DNA of 64,000 nt from the NCBI RefSeq assembly GCF_018613195.1, contig NZ_JAGGQQ010000004.1, positions 1 through 64,000 on the forward strand, read 5' to 3'. A model generated the notes under the pieces. The model was not told the origin of the DNA. It ran no database searches and saw nothing but the letters and a program-made list of their open reading frames with translations. This DNA comes from Bacillus sp. ISL-45 (GTDB lineage: Bacteria; Bacillota; Bacilli; Bacillales; Cytobacillaceae). Both the position numbers and the translations under genes were made by a program. Each line of letters opens with the position of its first letter. Within the stretch, counting starts at the first letter, position 1. Of the stretch, positions 8,137 to 16,260 are shown one piece after another.

Positions 8137-8611
8137 TTAAGTGTTTTTTATCGCAACCTTGCCCTCTTTGTTCTCTTCTTGATTCCATGTAACCTGGATC
8201 TCGAACGTTCCCTCTCGAAAAAAAAATGGAAGCCTTCTTCTGATGGATTCCTGCATAGGGAGGTGATAGGCCTCTTCCATGTTGACCCAAACCGCTCCTT
8301 CCTTCCGGCCCGTCCTCCAGCAGCTCACCCTTAAAATCACTGGTTATATAGTTAAAAATCATATAACGGTCCAATGAAACAGGATTTACATATTCATATA
8401 GACCCTTATACTTTAAATTCCAAACTTCCAGACCTGTTTCCTCTTTTACCTCCCTAACAGCACTTTCCATGATACTTTCGGGAAAATCGACTTTGCCACC
8501 CGGAGGAATAAAACCTTTAAAATGATCATGCTGTCGGTCGATCAGTAAAACTTTGTCTTCATTTTGAATCATACACACAGTCCATAGCTTATAGTTGATG
8601 TAATCGTTCAT
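8137..8611 (-). pseudogene. NUDIX hydrolase, frameshifted by a 4-bp duplication
   Basis: The N-terminal frame carries a full NUDIX box (GGKVDFPESIMESAVREVKEETGLE, with REVKEE). After ...ELLEDGPEGR it turns into unrelated residues ending at 8126, while the expected C-terminal part (AVWVNMEEAYHLPMQESIRR and onwards) continues in another frame to 8137. The switch lies at TCCTTCCTTCC (8296-8306). Removing one TTCC unit gives an unbroken ...DGPEGAVWVNMEEA.... So a tandem 4-bp duplication knocked out the gene. Start ATG 8611 overlaps the upstream GNAT stop by 4 nt. Confidence 0.85.
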
Positions 8612-9066
8612 CTCTTCTCCTCTTTAGTTAATTCCTTTTCCAATACAATCTTCAAATTCCCGTGCCGGTCGATATATGTCTCTCTAATGTCAAAACCGCT
8701 TTTGATGTTTAAAATTAACATACTGCGCCATTTATTCAATGTCTTTGTTTGAACTGTTTTGTATCCTTCGTTTTCCAAATAGCGATGTTGAATGTTCATT
8801 AACTTAGAAGCCACTCCTAAATGGCGATAATCCGGGTCTACTCCGCCAAGCCAGCTGTAAAACTTTTCATTCGTGAGTTCATACCCTATTTTGTAACCAA
8901 TCACTTTGGAGCCTTCAAAAGCAACACTGAACAGAAGATGAGGCTTATTCTGTATTTTTTCTATAACTCCATCAGATGTACCGAATATAACTCTGTGGAC
9001 ATCTAAAATACCTTCTAAAACTCCGTTCTCAGGAATGCAGCAGTATACTTCAAAATCTATTTTCAA
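8608..9066 (-). CDS. GNAT family N-acetyltransferase
   Basis: 152 residues, starting at TTG 9066 with TAGGAGG eight bases upstream. The acetyl-CoA loop is YRHLGVASKLM, preceded by SWLGGVDPD. The C-terminal part (SMLILNIKSGFDIRETYID) is the usual motif B, where a bound product exits. It heads a coupled pair with the damaged NUDIX gene (4-nt overlap). Substrate unknown. Confidence 0.85.
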   Translation of the reverse strand: MKIDFEVYCCIPENGVLEGILDVHRVIFGTSDGVIEKIQNKPHLLFSVAFEGSKVIGYKIGYELTNEKFYSWLGGVDPDYRHLGVASKLMNIQHRYLENEGYKTVQTKTLNKWRSMLILNIKSGFDIRETYIDRHGNLKIVLEKELTKEEKR

Positions 9067-9172
9067 GTGCTCATCCTCCTAGCCATGCTTGCCCATTCCC
9101 CATTTAAATGATTTCTGCATATACTCTTTAATAGGCTGAAACCCTTTATCTATAAAATAAGGAGAGATCAAG

Positions 9173-9646
9173 TTGTATAATAGACAGAATGCGGCGCAAA
9201 GTTTGCCGGTTCCTTCACTCTGGGGGATTGACGCGGAGATTGCCGGGAAACCGATTGTCAGAGGGACAATCACAATCAATTCCCTCTCAGGGAATACCTT
9301 GACTGGAACCGCTAATTTTCGGGGGAATCCAATCCCGATCCAGGGAACTTGGGATGAAAATGCAAAAACAATCCAATTCGATTCACCTTATGCTTCGTTT
9401 GCTGGCCAATTGACGATATATGATGATCCAGATATCAATGTCCGCCATTTGGTGTTAAGCGGCAAGTTTCTAATGAAACCTCCATCCCTGCAAGCCGGTG
9501 AATCGGGCAGCTGGATTGCTACCACTGATATAGCGTTGACCGGTCCGCCAATCAACACAGGAGCTATTCCGCCTGTAGGTGTTTTTTTAACATCCGATCT
9601 CCTTTATTACACCGGAAGGAGAAATTCCAGGGGATTTTACAGATGA
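9173..9646 (+). CDS. Hypothetical beta-rich protein, possibly frameshifted at the C-terminus
   Basis: 157 residues from TTG 9173, with AAGGAG eight bases upstream. The middle is rich in Thr, Gly, Asn and beta-prone stretches (ITINSLSGNTLTGTANFRG, then PIPIQGTWDENAKTIQF). There is no signal peptide. The last 13 residues (GRRNSRGFYR end) look unnatural. One frame over, the same DNA reads TPEGEIPGDFTDEFTVLIF, which looks like genuine protein, so a small indel near 9613-9620 is possible. Family not recognised. It is the only plus-strand gene in this stretch. Confidence 0.6.
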   Translation: MYNRQNAAQSLPVPSLWGIDAEIAGKPIVRGTITINSLSGNTLTGTANFRGNPIPIQGTWDENAKTIQFDSPYASFAGQLTIYDDPDINVRHLVLSGKFLMKPPSLQAGESGSWIATTDIALTGPPINTGAIPPVGVFLTSDLLYYTGRRNSRGFYR

Positions 9647-9659
9647 ATTTACGGTACTA

Positions 9660-9688
9660 ATCTTCAGATGTCCAAAATCTGAAGATTT
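9660..9688. terminator. Terminator between convergent genes
   Basis: AATCTTCAGAT/ATCTGAAGATT is an 11-bp perfect stem with a 7-base loop, between the plus gene ending at 9646 and the minus gene ending at 9697. The T-run is weak on both sides. Confidence 0.65.
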
Positions 9689-9696
9689 GTGCTTCT

Positions 9697-9969
9697 CTAT
9701 TTGGACAAACCACACTGCTTGCTTACGATTCCAAAAATAAATTTAATTTTCTTATCGTTCTTCATCATGGTTTTTATACCTTCCTTGGAATCGATAATGA
9801 TCACTGACTTCCGGAACCAGATTCTTATATAAGCTGAGTGAAAATATACAGGCCCCTTAATCCCCTTTTCCTGATATTCATCCCCGTTCTCCATTTCAAA
9901 TTCTGTTCTGACAAGCCAGGTATTTCCGATACCGATTTCAATATATTTTGTTGGAAACAATTCAGCCAT
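9697..9969 (-). CDS. DUF3977 family protein
   Basis: 90 residues. The stretch KYIEIGIGNTWLVRTEFEMENG, then EEKGIKGPV-like and SAYIRIWFRKSVIIIDSKEG, matches DUF3977 as I remember it: small beta-rich proteins in Bacillaceae with no assigned function. Its start overlaps the end of the upstream VOC gene by 8 nt, so the two are coupled. Confidence 0.75.
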   Translation of the reverse strand: MAELFPTKYIEIGIGNTWLVRTEFEMENGDEYQEKGIKGPVYFHSAYIRIWFRKSVIIIDSKEGIKTMMKNDKKIKFIFGIVSKQCGLSK

Positions 9970-10357
9970 TTTTTCCTAAGACGACATTTATTCTCTCATT
10001 CATTTCCTTTTCTTCTATGTACTCAAAATATCCTATGCGATTTCCCCAGGGATCGGAAAATGTTGCCCATTTTACTGGGACTTCTTCTCTCGAAAAAATT
10101 TCAAATGACTCGATATTTATTTCATTGATCAACCTGGACCTTTCGACTTCAATTGATTTAACACCTAAACGCAGCGGGCCGCTTCCTTCTGCTGGCGTTC
10201 CCTCTGCTACCTGCAGCCAGCAACCGGGTATCAATTCCCACTCGGCAAAGCCATTATGCGGTGTAAAATCAGGTTCTTTTTTCAATAGAGATTTATACCA
10301 TTTTAGGCCTTTATCGAAATCAGAAACTCTTACCTGGTATGTCATTTCAACAAACAC
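9962..10357 (-). CDS. VOC family protein
   Basis: 131 residues from GTG 10357; ATG 10345 is an alternative start. The fold signs are MTYQVRVSDFDKGLKWYKSL at the start, a central GCWLQVAEGTPAEGSGPLRLGV, and FSDPWGNRIGYFEYI near the end. It is probably a glyoxalase/dioxygenase-like metal protein of unknown substrate, coupled to the DUF3977 gene by an 8-nt overlap. Confidence 0.8.
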   Translation of the reverse strand: MFVEMTYQVRVSDFDKGLKWYKSLLKKEPDFTPHNGFAEWELIPGCWLQVAEGTPAEGSGPLRLGVKSIEVERSRLINEINIESFEIFSREEVPVKWATFSDPWGNRIGYFEYIEEKEMNERINVVLGKNG

Positions 10358-10392
10358 TCCATCAGCCCCCTTCTTAACCTTCTAGTGTAATA

Positions 10393-10986
10393 TCACCTAT
10401 CCACGCCAGACTCCAGCACTGAAATAACTTGTTCGATTAAGCTAGCTTCTTTCTCAAATAATTCAGCTAAAAAGAGCAGCTGGGGAAAAGGTTCGAGGCT
10501 CAGTCCTAAGTTAATCTTTTGACTTAACATAACCTTGCCTCCCTGTTCAATAAACTTTTCCAACGTGATTTTCTGCTTACATATAAGTGAGATGTCCTCT
10601 CGTGATAACAGCAGAAGACCACTTGTTTCGGAAGACGGTACAGGAGCCGTATTTGAATAGGCCAGATACATTGCTGTTGAAGCAGTTGGACCTGCCCCTT
10701 TTACCAGTATTGGCGCCATATTTTCAGTTGATTGTATTTTAATAGCTGTGTCATTCCATTCTTTTTTGAAAAAAGTGACCGGGGAATTGACAAGCTTGAT
10801 TATCATGGAAGATTCTTCGAAAACTTCGCGTATTGCTGTCTCCTGGGCACTTTCTCCTTTTTCCCGATGACCACCAAGCCTGACCACGCCAAGCTTGTCC
10901 CCTTTTCGTGTTGGTCCCACCTGAAAAGGAAATAATCCTTTATACATGATATAAGCCCCGGATGTGCGGACATGTTTCGTCTGCAT
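10393..10986 (-). CDS. NUDIX hydrolase
   Basis: About 197 residues from ATG 10986 (GGAGGG upstream). NUDIX box: GGHREKGESAQETAIREVFEESS, with the catalytic REVFEE helix. The chain is longer than a minimal NUDIX domain (130-160), with an extra C-terminal helical part of about 60 residues. Such enzymes hydrolyse nucleoside diphosphates linked to another moiety; the substrate is not predictable. Monocistronic or at the end of a run. Confidence 0.87.
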   Translation of the reverse strand: MQTKHVRTSGAYIMYKGLFPFQVGPTRKGDKLGVVRLGGHREKGESAQETAIREVFEESSMIIKLVNSPVTFFKKEWNDTAIKIQSTENMAPILVKGAGPTASTAMYLAYSNTAPVPSSETSGLLLLSREDISLICKQKITLEKFIEQGGKVMLSQKINLGLSLEPFPQLLFLAELFEKEASLIEQVISVLESGVDR

Positions 10987-11087
10987 TGGATATCCCTCCA
11001 CTTTTCATAAAAGTTTTCTACATTTACACTGTATTTTCCTTCTTTTAGAAAATATTGTTCTCTTGAAGATGGTTAATATATAAAAAT

Positions 11088-11107
11088 AAGCTGCTCGAAA
11101 GCAGCTC
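11088..11107 (-). terminator. Terminator after FAD monooxygenase gene
   Basis: On the minus strand, AGCTGC-loop-GCAGCT followed by TATTTTTATATA, directly after the stop of the gene at 11111. Weak T-run. Confidence 0.6.
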
Positions 11108-11110
11108 TTT

Positions 11111-12283
11111 TTAAGCTTTGTATCCAAGTATCCAATCCAGTCTGTTCATTTTAAGTTGATCTGGCACATGCCGTAAAATTTGATTTCTGACTACAATCGC
11201 CGCAGGGTTTTCAAGTTGCATCATTATTGCCATCATTCTTGAGCCCTGAATAATTTTTGTGACGCGCGGTATTCTCTCTTGCTCATATAGACTGTATGCT
11301 TCCTCAACTTCTTGAGGATATTGCTTGAGATAGCGTGTGAGAATTATAGCATCCTCCATCGCCTGGGCTCCGCCTTGCCCCAGGTTCGGCAGCATGGGAT
11401 GAGCTGCATCTCCCAACAGAGTCACTCTTCCTTTATGCCATTTTTTGAGTGGCTTGCGATCAAAAATTTCATGGACAAGGATGTTCTCCTCTTTTGTAGA
11501 ATCAATGACATCTGTAATTGGGCCCCACCAACCTTTGAATTGCTGCAAAGCGAGATGTCTTTTATTTTCCTCCTTCACGAGTGTCCCTTTAGGCGTGTTG
11601 ATTGCAGCGAACCAAAACACACGACCTTTTCCTAAATGTGAAAAACCAAATCTCTTCCCTTTTCCCCAGGCCTCGAAGCCTCCGCCCAGTTCGGCCGGAA
11701 AACGGGCATCTTCATAATTTGAAATTCCTCTGACAGCAGTGAAGCCTGAATAGCGCAGCTTGGATTCCTCCATAATATACTGCCTTACTCGGGAATGTAC
11801 TCCATCCGCTCCAATGAGAAGGCCTGAATTTAGTGTTTCGCCATCCTCAAAAAAGCTTGTGATTTTTTCAAGGTCCTGTTCCAGTCGTAAAAACTTTTTT
11901 CCAAGCACTAGTGTATTAGGCTCTAACTTTTCATATAAAATTCTTTGTAATTCAGGACGGTATAGTAAATAGCTGTACGTCCCATATCTTTCTGCCTGCA
12001 TGTGAACCGGCATATTGACAATAAGTTGTCCATCAGGCGTCATAATTTCTGCTTTTTTTACTGGCGAGCCAGCCTGGCGCACCTGTTCCGCTATCCCGAG
12101 TTTTTCCAATGCCTTGATTGCGTTGGCAGACAACACAATACCCGCACCCATCTCCTCTAGTTCCGAAGCTCTCTCAAAAACTTTCACATTTTGGCCAAGC
12201 TGCTGCAAGGCAATCGCCGCGGATAGTCCCCCAATACCAGCACCGATAATCGCTGTACCTGGATTGTATTTTGAATTGACCAT
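11111..12283 (-). CDS. FAD-dependent aromatic-ring monooxygenase
   Basis: 390 residues, the usual size of flavoprotein hydroxylases of the PHBH/UbiH type. The N-terminal dinucleotide-binding motif is GAGIGGLSAAIALQQLG with the ribose-binding Glu in VFERA. A central LIGADGVHSRVR is the conserved DG motif, and GDAAHPMLPNLGQGGAQAMEDA is the FAD-pyrophosphate motif. It uses NAD(P)H and O2 to hydroxylate an aromatic or polyene substrate, which is unknown. The ribosome binding site (AAGGGGG) touches array A2, so the leader of this gene is the array itself. Confidence 0.9.
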   Translation of the reverse strand: MVNSKYNPGTAIIGAGIGGLSAAIALQQLGQNVKVFERASELEEMGAGIVLSANAIKALEKLGIAEQVRQAGSPVKKAEIMTPDGQLIVNMPVHMQAERYGTYSYLLYRPELQRILYEKLEPNTLVLGKKFLRLEQDLEKITSFFEDGETLNSGLLIGADGVHSRVRQYIMEESKLRYSGFTAVRGISNYEDARFPAELGGGFEAWGKGKRFGFSHLGKGRVFWFAAINTPKGTLVKEENKRHLALQQFKGWWGPITDVIDSTKEENILVHEIFDRKPLKKWHKGRVTLLGDAAHPMLPNLGQGGAQAMEDAIILTRYLKQYPQEVEEAYSLYEQERIPRVTKIIQGSRMMAIMMQLENPAAIVVRNQILRHVPDQLKMNRLDWILGYKA

Positions 12284-12298
12284 TTGCCCTGCCCCCTT

Positions 12299-12603
12299 CT
12301 ATCGGACACTTTTCTAGGTTTCAGCCTTCCGTTTGGCCGATAGACACCTTCTATCGGACGCTTTTCTCGGTTTCCGCAGTCCGTTTGGCCGATAGAGACC
12401 TTCTATCGGACACTTTTCTCGGCTACCGCCTTCCGTTTGGCCGATAGAGTCTTTCTATCGGACACTTTTCTCGGCTACCGCCTTCCGTTTGTCCGATAGA
12501 GTCTTTCTATCGGACACTTTTCTCGGCTACCGCCTTCCGTTTGTCTGATAGAGTCTTTCTATCGGACATTTTTATCGATATCCAAATTCTAATTGTCCAA
12601 TAG
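12299..12603 (+). repeat. Array A2: six 52-bp tandem units (type A)
   Basis: Units start at 12299, 12351, 12403, 12455, 12507 and 12559, an exact 52-bp period. Right arms change along the array: GGCCGATAG after units 1-3, GTCCGATAG after unit 4, GTCTGATAG after unit 5, and TTGTCCAATAG at the degenerate end. Junction hairpins reach 11 bp (TGTCCGATAGA, GTCTT loop, TCTATCGGACA). The array fills almost the whole space between divergent FAD monooxygenase and NUDIX genes. Confidence 0.95.
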
Positions 12604-12614
12604 ATTCTTCTAAT

Positions 12615-12643
12615 ATGTTAAAATATAGTAAAATTTCTATAAT
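12615..12643 (+). promoter_or_regulatory. Possible sigma-A promoter of the NUDIX/phosphatase pair
   Basis: A perfect TATAAT at 12638-12643 lies 25 bases before the start codon. The -35 at 12615-12620 (ATGTTA) is poor at 17-bp spacing. It begins just outside array A2. Confidence 0.45.
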
Positions 12644-12667
12644 ATTACTAGTAAGGTGGGTAATTTT

Positions 12668-13057
12668 TTGACTAGACTGAGAGCATTTGCTGCCATCATT
12701 AAGAACAATTATATACTTATGACCAAACATGTCTATCCGGACGGTTCTTTCTGGACACTTCCTGGCGGAGGTCTTGAAGCAGGTGAAACGTATGAAGAAG
12801 CTGTAATTCGCGAAGTGAAAGAAGAAGTGAATTTGGATGTGGAAGTAGTCGACTATCTTTTTACTGGTCGATACAGCGGTGGGGAGGAAAGGTGTTTTTT
12901 AGTTCGCCCATTAAACGGCAAAGAAGCCACGCTCGGCCACGACCCTGAACTTGGCGACAAACAAACATTAAAAGAAGTGAAATGGCATTCGCTTGAATCG
13001 GTGAAGGATGATCTTCACGTTGCTAAGGTATTAGAAGCTATGAAGTTAAAAATCTGA
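12668..13057 (+). CDS. NUDIX hydrolase
   Basis: About 129 residues. TTG 12668 is the preferred start (AAGGTGG nine bases upstream); GTG 12656 lies inside that ribosome binding site. NUDIX box: GGGLEAGETYEEAVIREVKEEVNLD. The size is that of a minimal MutT-like domain. It is followed 12 bases later by a histidine phosphatase, so the two are probably co-transcribed. Confidence 0.87.
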   Translation: MTRLRAFAAIIKNNYILMTKHVYPDGSFWTLPGGGLEAGETYEEAVIREVKEEVNLDVEVVDYLFTGRYSGGEERCFLVRPLNGKEATLGHDPELGDKQTLKEVKWHSLESVKDDLHVAKVLEAMKLKI

Positions 13058-13069
13058 GAGGGTTAAAAG

Positions 13070-13654
13070 ATGATTACAGAAGTATATTTCGTAAGACATG
13101 CACATTCGGTCTTCTCCCTGGAGAATGAGGAGACACGGGAACTTTCCGAAAAAGGCTGGAGAGATGCAGAGAGAATCACTCAAATTCTTTCACAGGAAAA
13201 TATCAATCAAATCATTTCAAGTTCTTATGTCAGAGCAAGACAAACGGTCGAAGGACTGGCAAAACTGCTGGATCTGGAAATTGAATTAGATCCCAGGTTC
13301 AGAGAACGGGACCTGGCTGCCAGGAATCATCATTTTGAAAATCCAGAGGAAGCCATGCAAAAGGTCTTCTCAAACCCTGCATTCAAATTTCCTGGAGGAG
13401 AAACCAATCTTGAAGTGCAGCAACGAGGGATTGATGGGTTAAGAGACTCAGTGAAGAAGTATAAAAGCCAGAAAATAGCTATAGGTATTCACGGTAATAT
13501 TATGGCCTGCACCATGAACTATTTTGATAAAAAATATGACTTCGAGTTCTGGAAGCAAACCACCAAACCAGATATTTATAAGCTCTTAATTAATGACCAA
13601 TTTGAATTAGCAGCTTGTGAACGGCTTTGGAAGGAAAAATTCCTTCGTATTTAA
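13070..13654 (+). CDS. Histidine phosphatase (phosphoglycerate mutase-like)
   Basis: 194 residues. The N-terminal catalytic VYFVRHAHS gives the phosphorylated histidine (RHA). SSSYVRARQTVEGLA and FRERDLAA follow, and IAIGIHGNIMACTM holds the second catalytic His (HG). It resembles the small-substrate phosphatase branch rather than glycolytic mutase. Second gene of a two-gene plus-strand unit with the NUDIX gene. Confidence 0.88.
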   Translation: MITEVYFVRHAHSVFSLENEETRELSEKGWRDAERITQILSQENINQIISSSYVRARQTVEGLAKLLDLEIELDPRFRERDLAARNHHFENPEEAMQKVFSNPAFKFPGGETNLEVQQRGIDGLRDSVKKYKSQKIAIGIHGNIMACTMNYFDKKYDFEFWKQTTKPDIYKLLINDQFELAACERLWKEKFLRI

Positions 13655-13700
13655 GAGAATAAAGGCAGCTACCGACAAAGTCTGACTGCCCTTTCCTTAA

Positions 13701-14534
13701 CTACATTTTCCCCCATCCAGTTTTTTGATAGTTTTCAAGGAACAATTCAGGTTTTATGTGCAGTAAATCTTCAAACGTTTTATCAGGATAAACCTCCGCG
13801 AAAGCCAGGAAAAGATGATAAGCGAATGCATAGCCAGCCATATATGGGATTCCCTGCTTCGGATTGCCAAAAGCAAAAAGGTTTTTGGTCTTACCATCGG
13901 TAGAATCATATACGCTTTTCGCTTCCCTCCAATAATTCAACTCTACTTCTGAGGTGAATTCATCCTTCCACCAGCGCTTATCCGGGTAAAGACTTAAGCT
14001 GAAAAATTCCGCGCCCCCCTCCATCCTGAACCATTCGGCCAGGGAAAAAGAATCAAGGGTAAGGTCATAGATAGGATTACAAGGTGTCGCATGATGGAGT
14101 TCGTGGGCAATCATATAACTGAGAAAGTCTTCGTCTGGTTCAGGCGGGATCGCCATCTGGATGTTGTTTGGACCGTTGGTAAATCCATTTGTCCACATTG
14201 ATTGAGGAAGGTTCTTGTGCCATGGGAATGGTAACGCTGGAAAAACAGTCACTGTTACCTCATCAAAGGAAAGATGATTACGAGCGTTGTTAATTGTATC
14301 ATCAATGATTTCATTTACCCTTTCGGCATCCCAGGAATAAGCTCCAGCTTCCACTTCTGTGAGTTCTTTGAATTTAAACAGCTGAAATCTTTCCGCAATT
14401 TGTTTCCACTCTTTCATCCATGTATTTTCATTTACTAATGGACTTAGATTTTTAAACAGAAAAGAATCTAAGTTACCTCTATGCAGGTAAAGGTCCATAG
14501 GGGTCAGCTGAATCACCTTGTTCATTTGTGTCAC
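13701..14534 (-). CDS. DUF2268-type zinc protease
   Basis: 277 residues. The zinc motif is MIAHELHHATPC (HExxH), with a downstream acidic stretch MEGGAEFFSLSL that can supply the third ligand. A preceding VFPALPFPWHKNLP and NNIQMAIPP fit DUF2268 (predicted Zn-dependent protease, gluzincin-like). There is no signal peptide, so it is probably cytoplasmic. A 4-base gap separates it from the upstream GNAT gene. Confidence 0.82.
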   Translation of the reverse strand: MTQMNKVIQLTPMDLYLHRGNLDSFLFKNLSPLVNENTWMKEWKQIAERFQLFKFKELTEVEAGAYSWDAERVNEIIDDTINNARNHLSFDEVTVTVFPALPFPWHKNLPQSMWTNGFTNGPNNIQMAIPPEPDEDFLSYMIAHELHHATPCNPIYDLTLDSFSLAEWFRMEGGAEFFSLSLYPDKRWWKDEFTSEVELNYWREAKSVYDSTDGKTKNLFAFGNPKQGIPYMAGYAFAYHLFLAFAEVYPDKTFEDLLHIKPELFLENYQKTGWGKM

Positions 14535-14538
14535 CTTC

Positions 14539-15087
14539 CTAGCTTAGGTTTTGATAATAAATACAAAAATCAGTCCAGCGGCCATCTTCAAGAGAAAAAT
14601 CCTTCCTAATACATTCAAAAATAAAACCTGCTCTTTTGGCCAAGTTGATCGACGGAAGGTTGTCTTCATTAATATGCATTTCAATTCTATGAAAATCGAG
14701 TCTATTGAAATATAGTTCCGTCGCAGCAACGACACTTTCAATTCCATAGCCTTTTTTCCAGCATTGATTATGGATAGAGTAACCCATCATTGCCCATTGA
14801 TAATCCATTCTCATAAGGGTCATTAGTTCTACTTTTCCAACATTCACACCATCTTCATTTCTAAAAACTCCAAGATTATACATTTTATCTTCCTTCACTG
14901 ACCGCTCAAAATTACTTACCCATTGGGTAAACCACTCTTCCGTGTATGCACCCAGATTGGATGGGCGTCCATCGTCATACCTGTATTGAGATGGCAACCG
15001 GTTGTCAAACTGCCGATACCAATTATGATAATCATCTCGTTTAAAAGGGCGTAAAACCAGTCTTTCGGTTTCAGTATACAAATCCAC
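14539..15087 (-). CDS. GNAT acetyltransferase, RimJ/RimL type
   Basis: About 182 residues from GTG 15087, which has AAAGGGTGG upstream; a six-codon longer frame exists. The start TETERLVLRPFKRDDYHNW is typical of RimJ/RimL-like enzymes, with WAMMGYSIHNQCWKKGYGIES as the acetyl-CoA site and NLPSINLAKRAGFIFE near the end. These acetylate protein N-termini or small amines. Gaps to neighbouring genes are only a few bases. Confidence 0.87.
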   Translation of the reverse strand: MDLYTETERLVLRPFKRDDYHNWYRQFDNRLPSQYRYDDGRPSNLGAYTEEWFTQWVSNFERSVKEDKMYNLGVFRNEDGVNVGKVELMTLMRMDYQWAMMGYSIHNQCWKKGYGIESVVAATELYFNRLDFHRIEMHINEDNLPSINLAKRAGFIFECIRKDFSLEDGRWTDFCIYYQNLS

Positions 15088-15107
15088 CTTTACCACCCTT
15101 TCCACTC

Positions 15108-15539
15108 CTAGCTGATTAAATCCAGCAATCCATCAGGAACCAATCTCAATTTGCCAGATCCAAATTCACTTACAGGAATCCACTTTAATGAAAAAATAGA
15201 TCCGTCATCTTCCTTCCCTGTAAAAGTTTCCAAATCATAGAAGGCTTTATCCACAAACTCCGCCTCATAAACGACCACAATTTCATGGCCCAATTCACCG
15301 TTAAACGTAAAAATATTTTCTATTGTTCCTAGGTAGTTCATATTCTTAATCTCAGCGGAAATTTCTTCATGCACTTCTCTTTTAAGTGCGTCCAAGCTTT
15401 TTTCACCGTATTCAATTCCACCGCCAATCGGCCGGTAGTAGTAATCCTTCTTCACCGAATCATAACCTTCTGCTGCCAGAATCGACTCGCCTTTTTTAAA
15501 TAGACAAATAGCCAGTGGCCTGATGACTCCTTTTTTCAC
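15108..15539 (-). CDS. NUDIX hydrolase
   Basis: About 143 residues from GTG 15539 (AGGTGA six bases upstream; TTG 15545 lies too close to it). NUDIX box: GGGIEYGEKSLDALKREVHEEISAE. A beta-rich flank precedes it (PLAICLFKKGESILAAEG). It is tightly packed between the O-methyltransferase-like gene and the RimJ-type GNAT gene. Confidence 0.86.
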   Translation of the reverse strand: MKKGVIRPLAICLFKKGESILAAEGYDSVKKDYYYRPIGGGIEYGEKSLDALKREVHEEISAEIKNMNYLGTIENIFTFNGELGHEIVVVYEAEFVDKAFYDLETFTGKEDDGSIFSLKWIPVSEFGSGKLRLVPDGLLDLIS

Positions 15540-15545
15540 TATCAA

Positions 15546-16133
15546 TCACCTATTCATGTTATTTTTTACAGCTAAAACGGCAGAGGATGTGGGCGTTAGA
15601 TAAATTTCGGTTGCTGATAGGTTTTCATGATTCAACCAGAACTCCCTGACCGGGTCTCTCTTGCCTCGCCACTGTTCAGGCCAATGTTCTTCTGGAGTGA
15701 AATCGTCCATAAATAACAATCCGCCCACCTCCAGAATATCAATCAATAATTCTCCTTCAATACTTTTAGCGGCAGAAGCATCTGCAAAAACGAACTGGAA
15801 AGGTCCGGACCTAATGATTTCTTTCCAGTCTCCACATATGAACGTTGCTTGCGTGTGGTTAAGATTATTTCGAACTAACTTAACCTTATGTTCCTCTAAA
15901 TCTACTGAAACAAATTGTACATGAGGTTGAATAGCAGACAGCATCCACGCACTTCCCACGCCAAAGCCTGTGCCAATTTCAAGAATCTTACCCTGTTTCA
16001 CTTGTCCGGAAAGTACCGCTAACAATCTTCCAGCTGCATCCGTACATGAACCTTCGAACGATTGATTCTCAGCTAATTCTTTCATGATTGAGACCAGTTG
16101 TGGAATAAATGTATTGGATTTATACGAAACCAT
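15546..16133 (-). CDS. O-methyltransferase-like SAM enzyme
   Basis: 195 residues. Motif I is KILEIGTGFGVGSAWML with acidic partner VSVDLEEHK. FVFADASA and GGLLFMDDFTPEEHW follow. This order (G-GxGxGS, VD, D-A, LFMDD) fits the O-methyltransferase/TrmR-like group. Substrate unknown. It is the first gene of a close run extending to 13701. Confidence 0.85.
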   Translation of the reverse strand: MVSYKSNTFIPQLVSIMKELAENQSFEGSCTDAAGRLLAVLSGQVKQGKILEIGTGFGVGSAWMLSAIQPHVQFVSVDLEEHKVKLVRNNLNHTQATFICGDWKEIIRSGPFQFVFADASAAKSIEGELLIDILEVGGLLFMDDFTPEEHWPEQWRGKRDPVREFWLNHENLSATEIYLTPTSSAVLAVKNNMNR

Positions 16134-16260
16134 GAATAGCTAAACTCCTTTAGACCTTAAGCTGAAGATCTTTTTAACAAAATCTTTTTTATGATCGGTG
16201 TATTCATTCTTGACCTTCAAGTATTCAAACCTGGCATTTAACTTCTAAAGATTATTCTTC

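Noticed and set aside
9079-9279. Minus-strand 66-codon frame overlapping the start of the 9173 gene
   Set aside because: No ribosome binding site, and it overlaps a plus gene with a better start. Its end lies just before the GNAT binding site, so a remnant of a lost gene cannot be excluded.
22-12603. Arrays as integron attC sites between gene cassettes
   Set aside because: attC sites are single, one per cassette, and have RYYYAAC/GTTRRRY ends. The arrays are tandem, at only a few junctions, and no integrase is present. A link with recombination is still possible but is a different idea.
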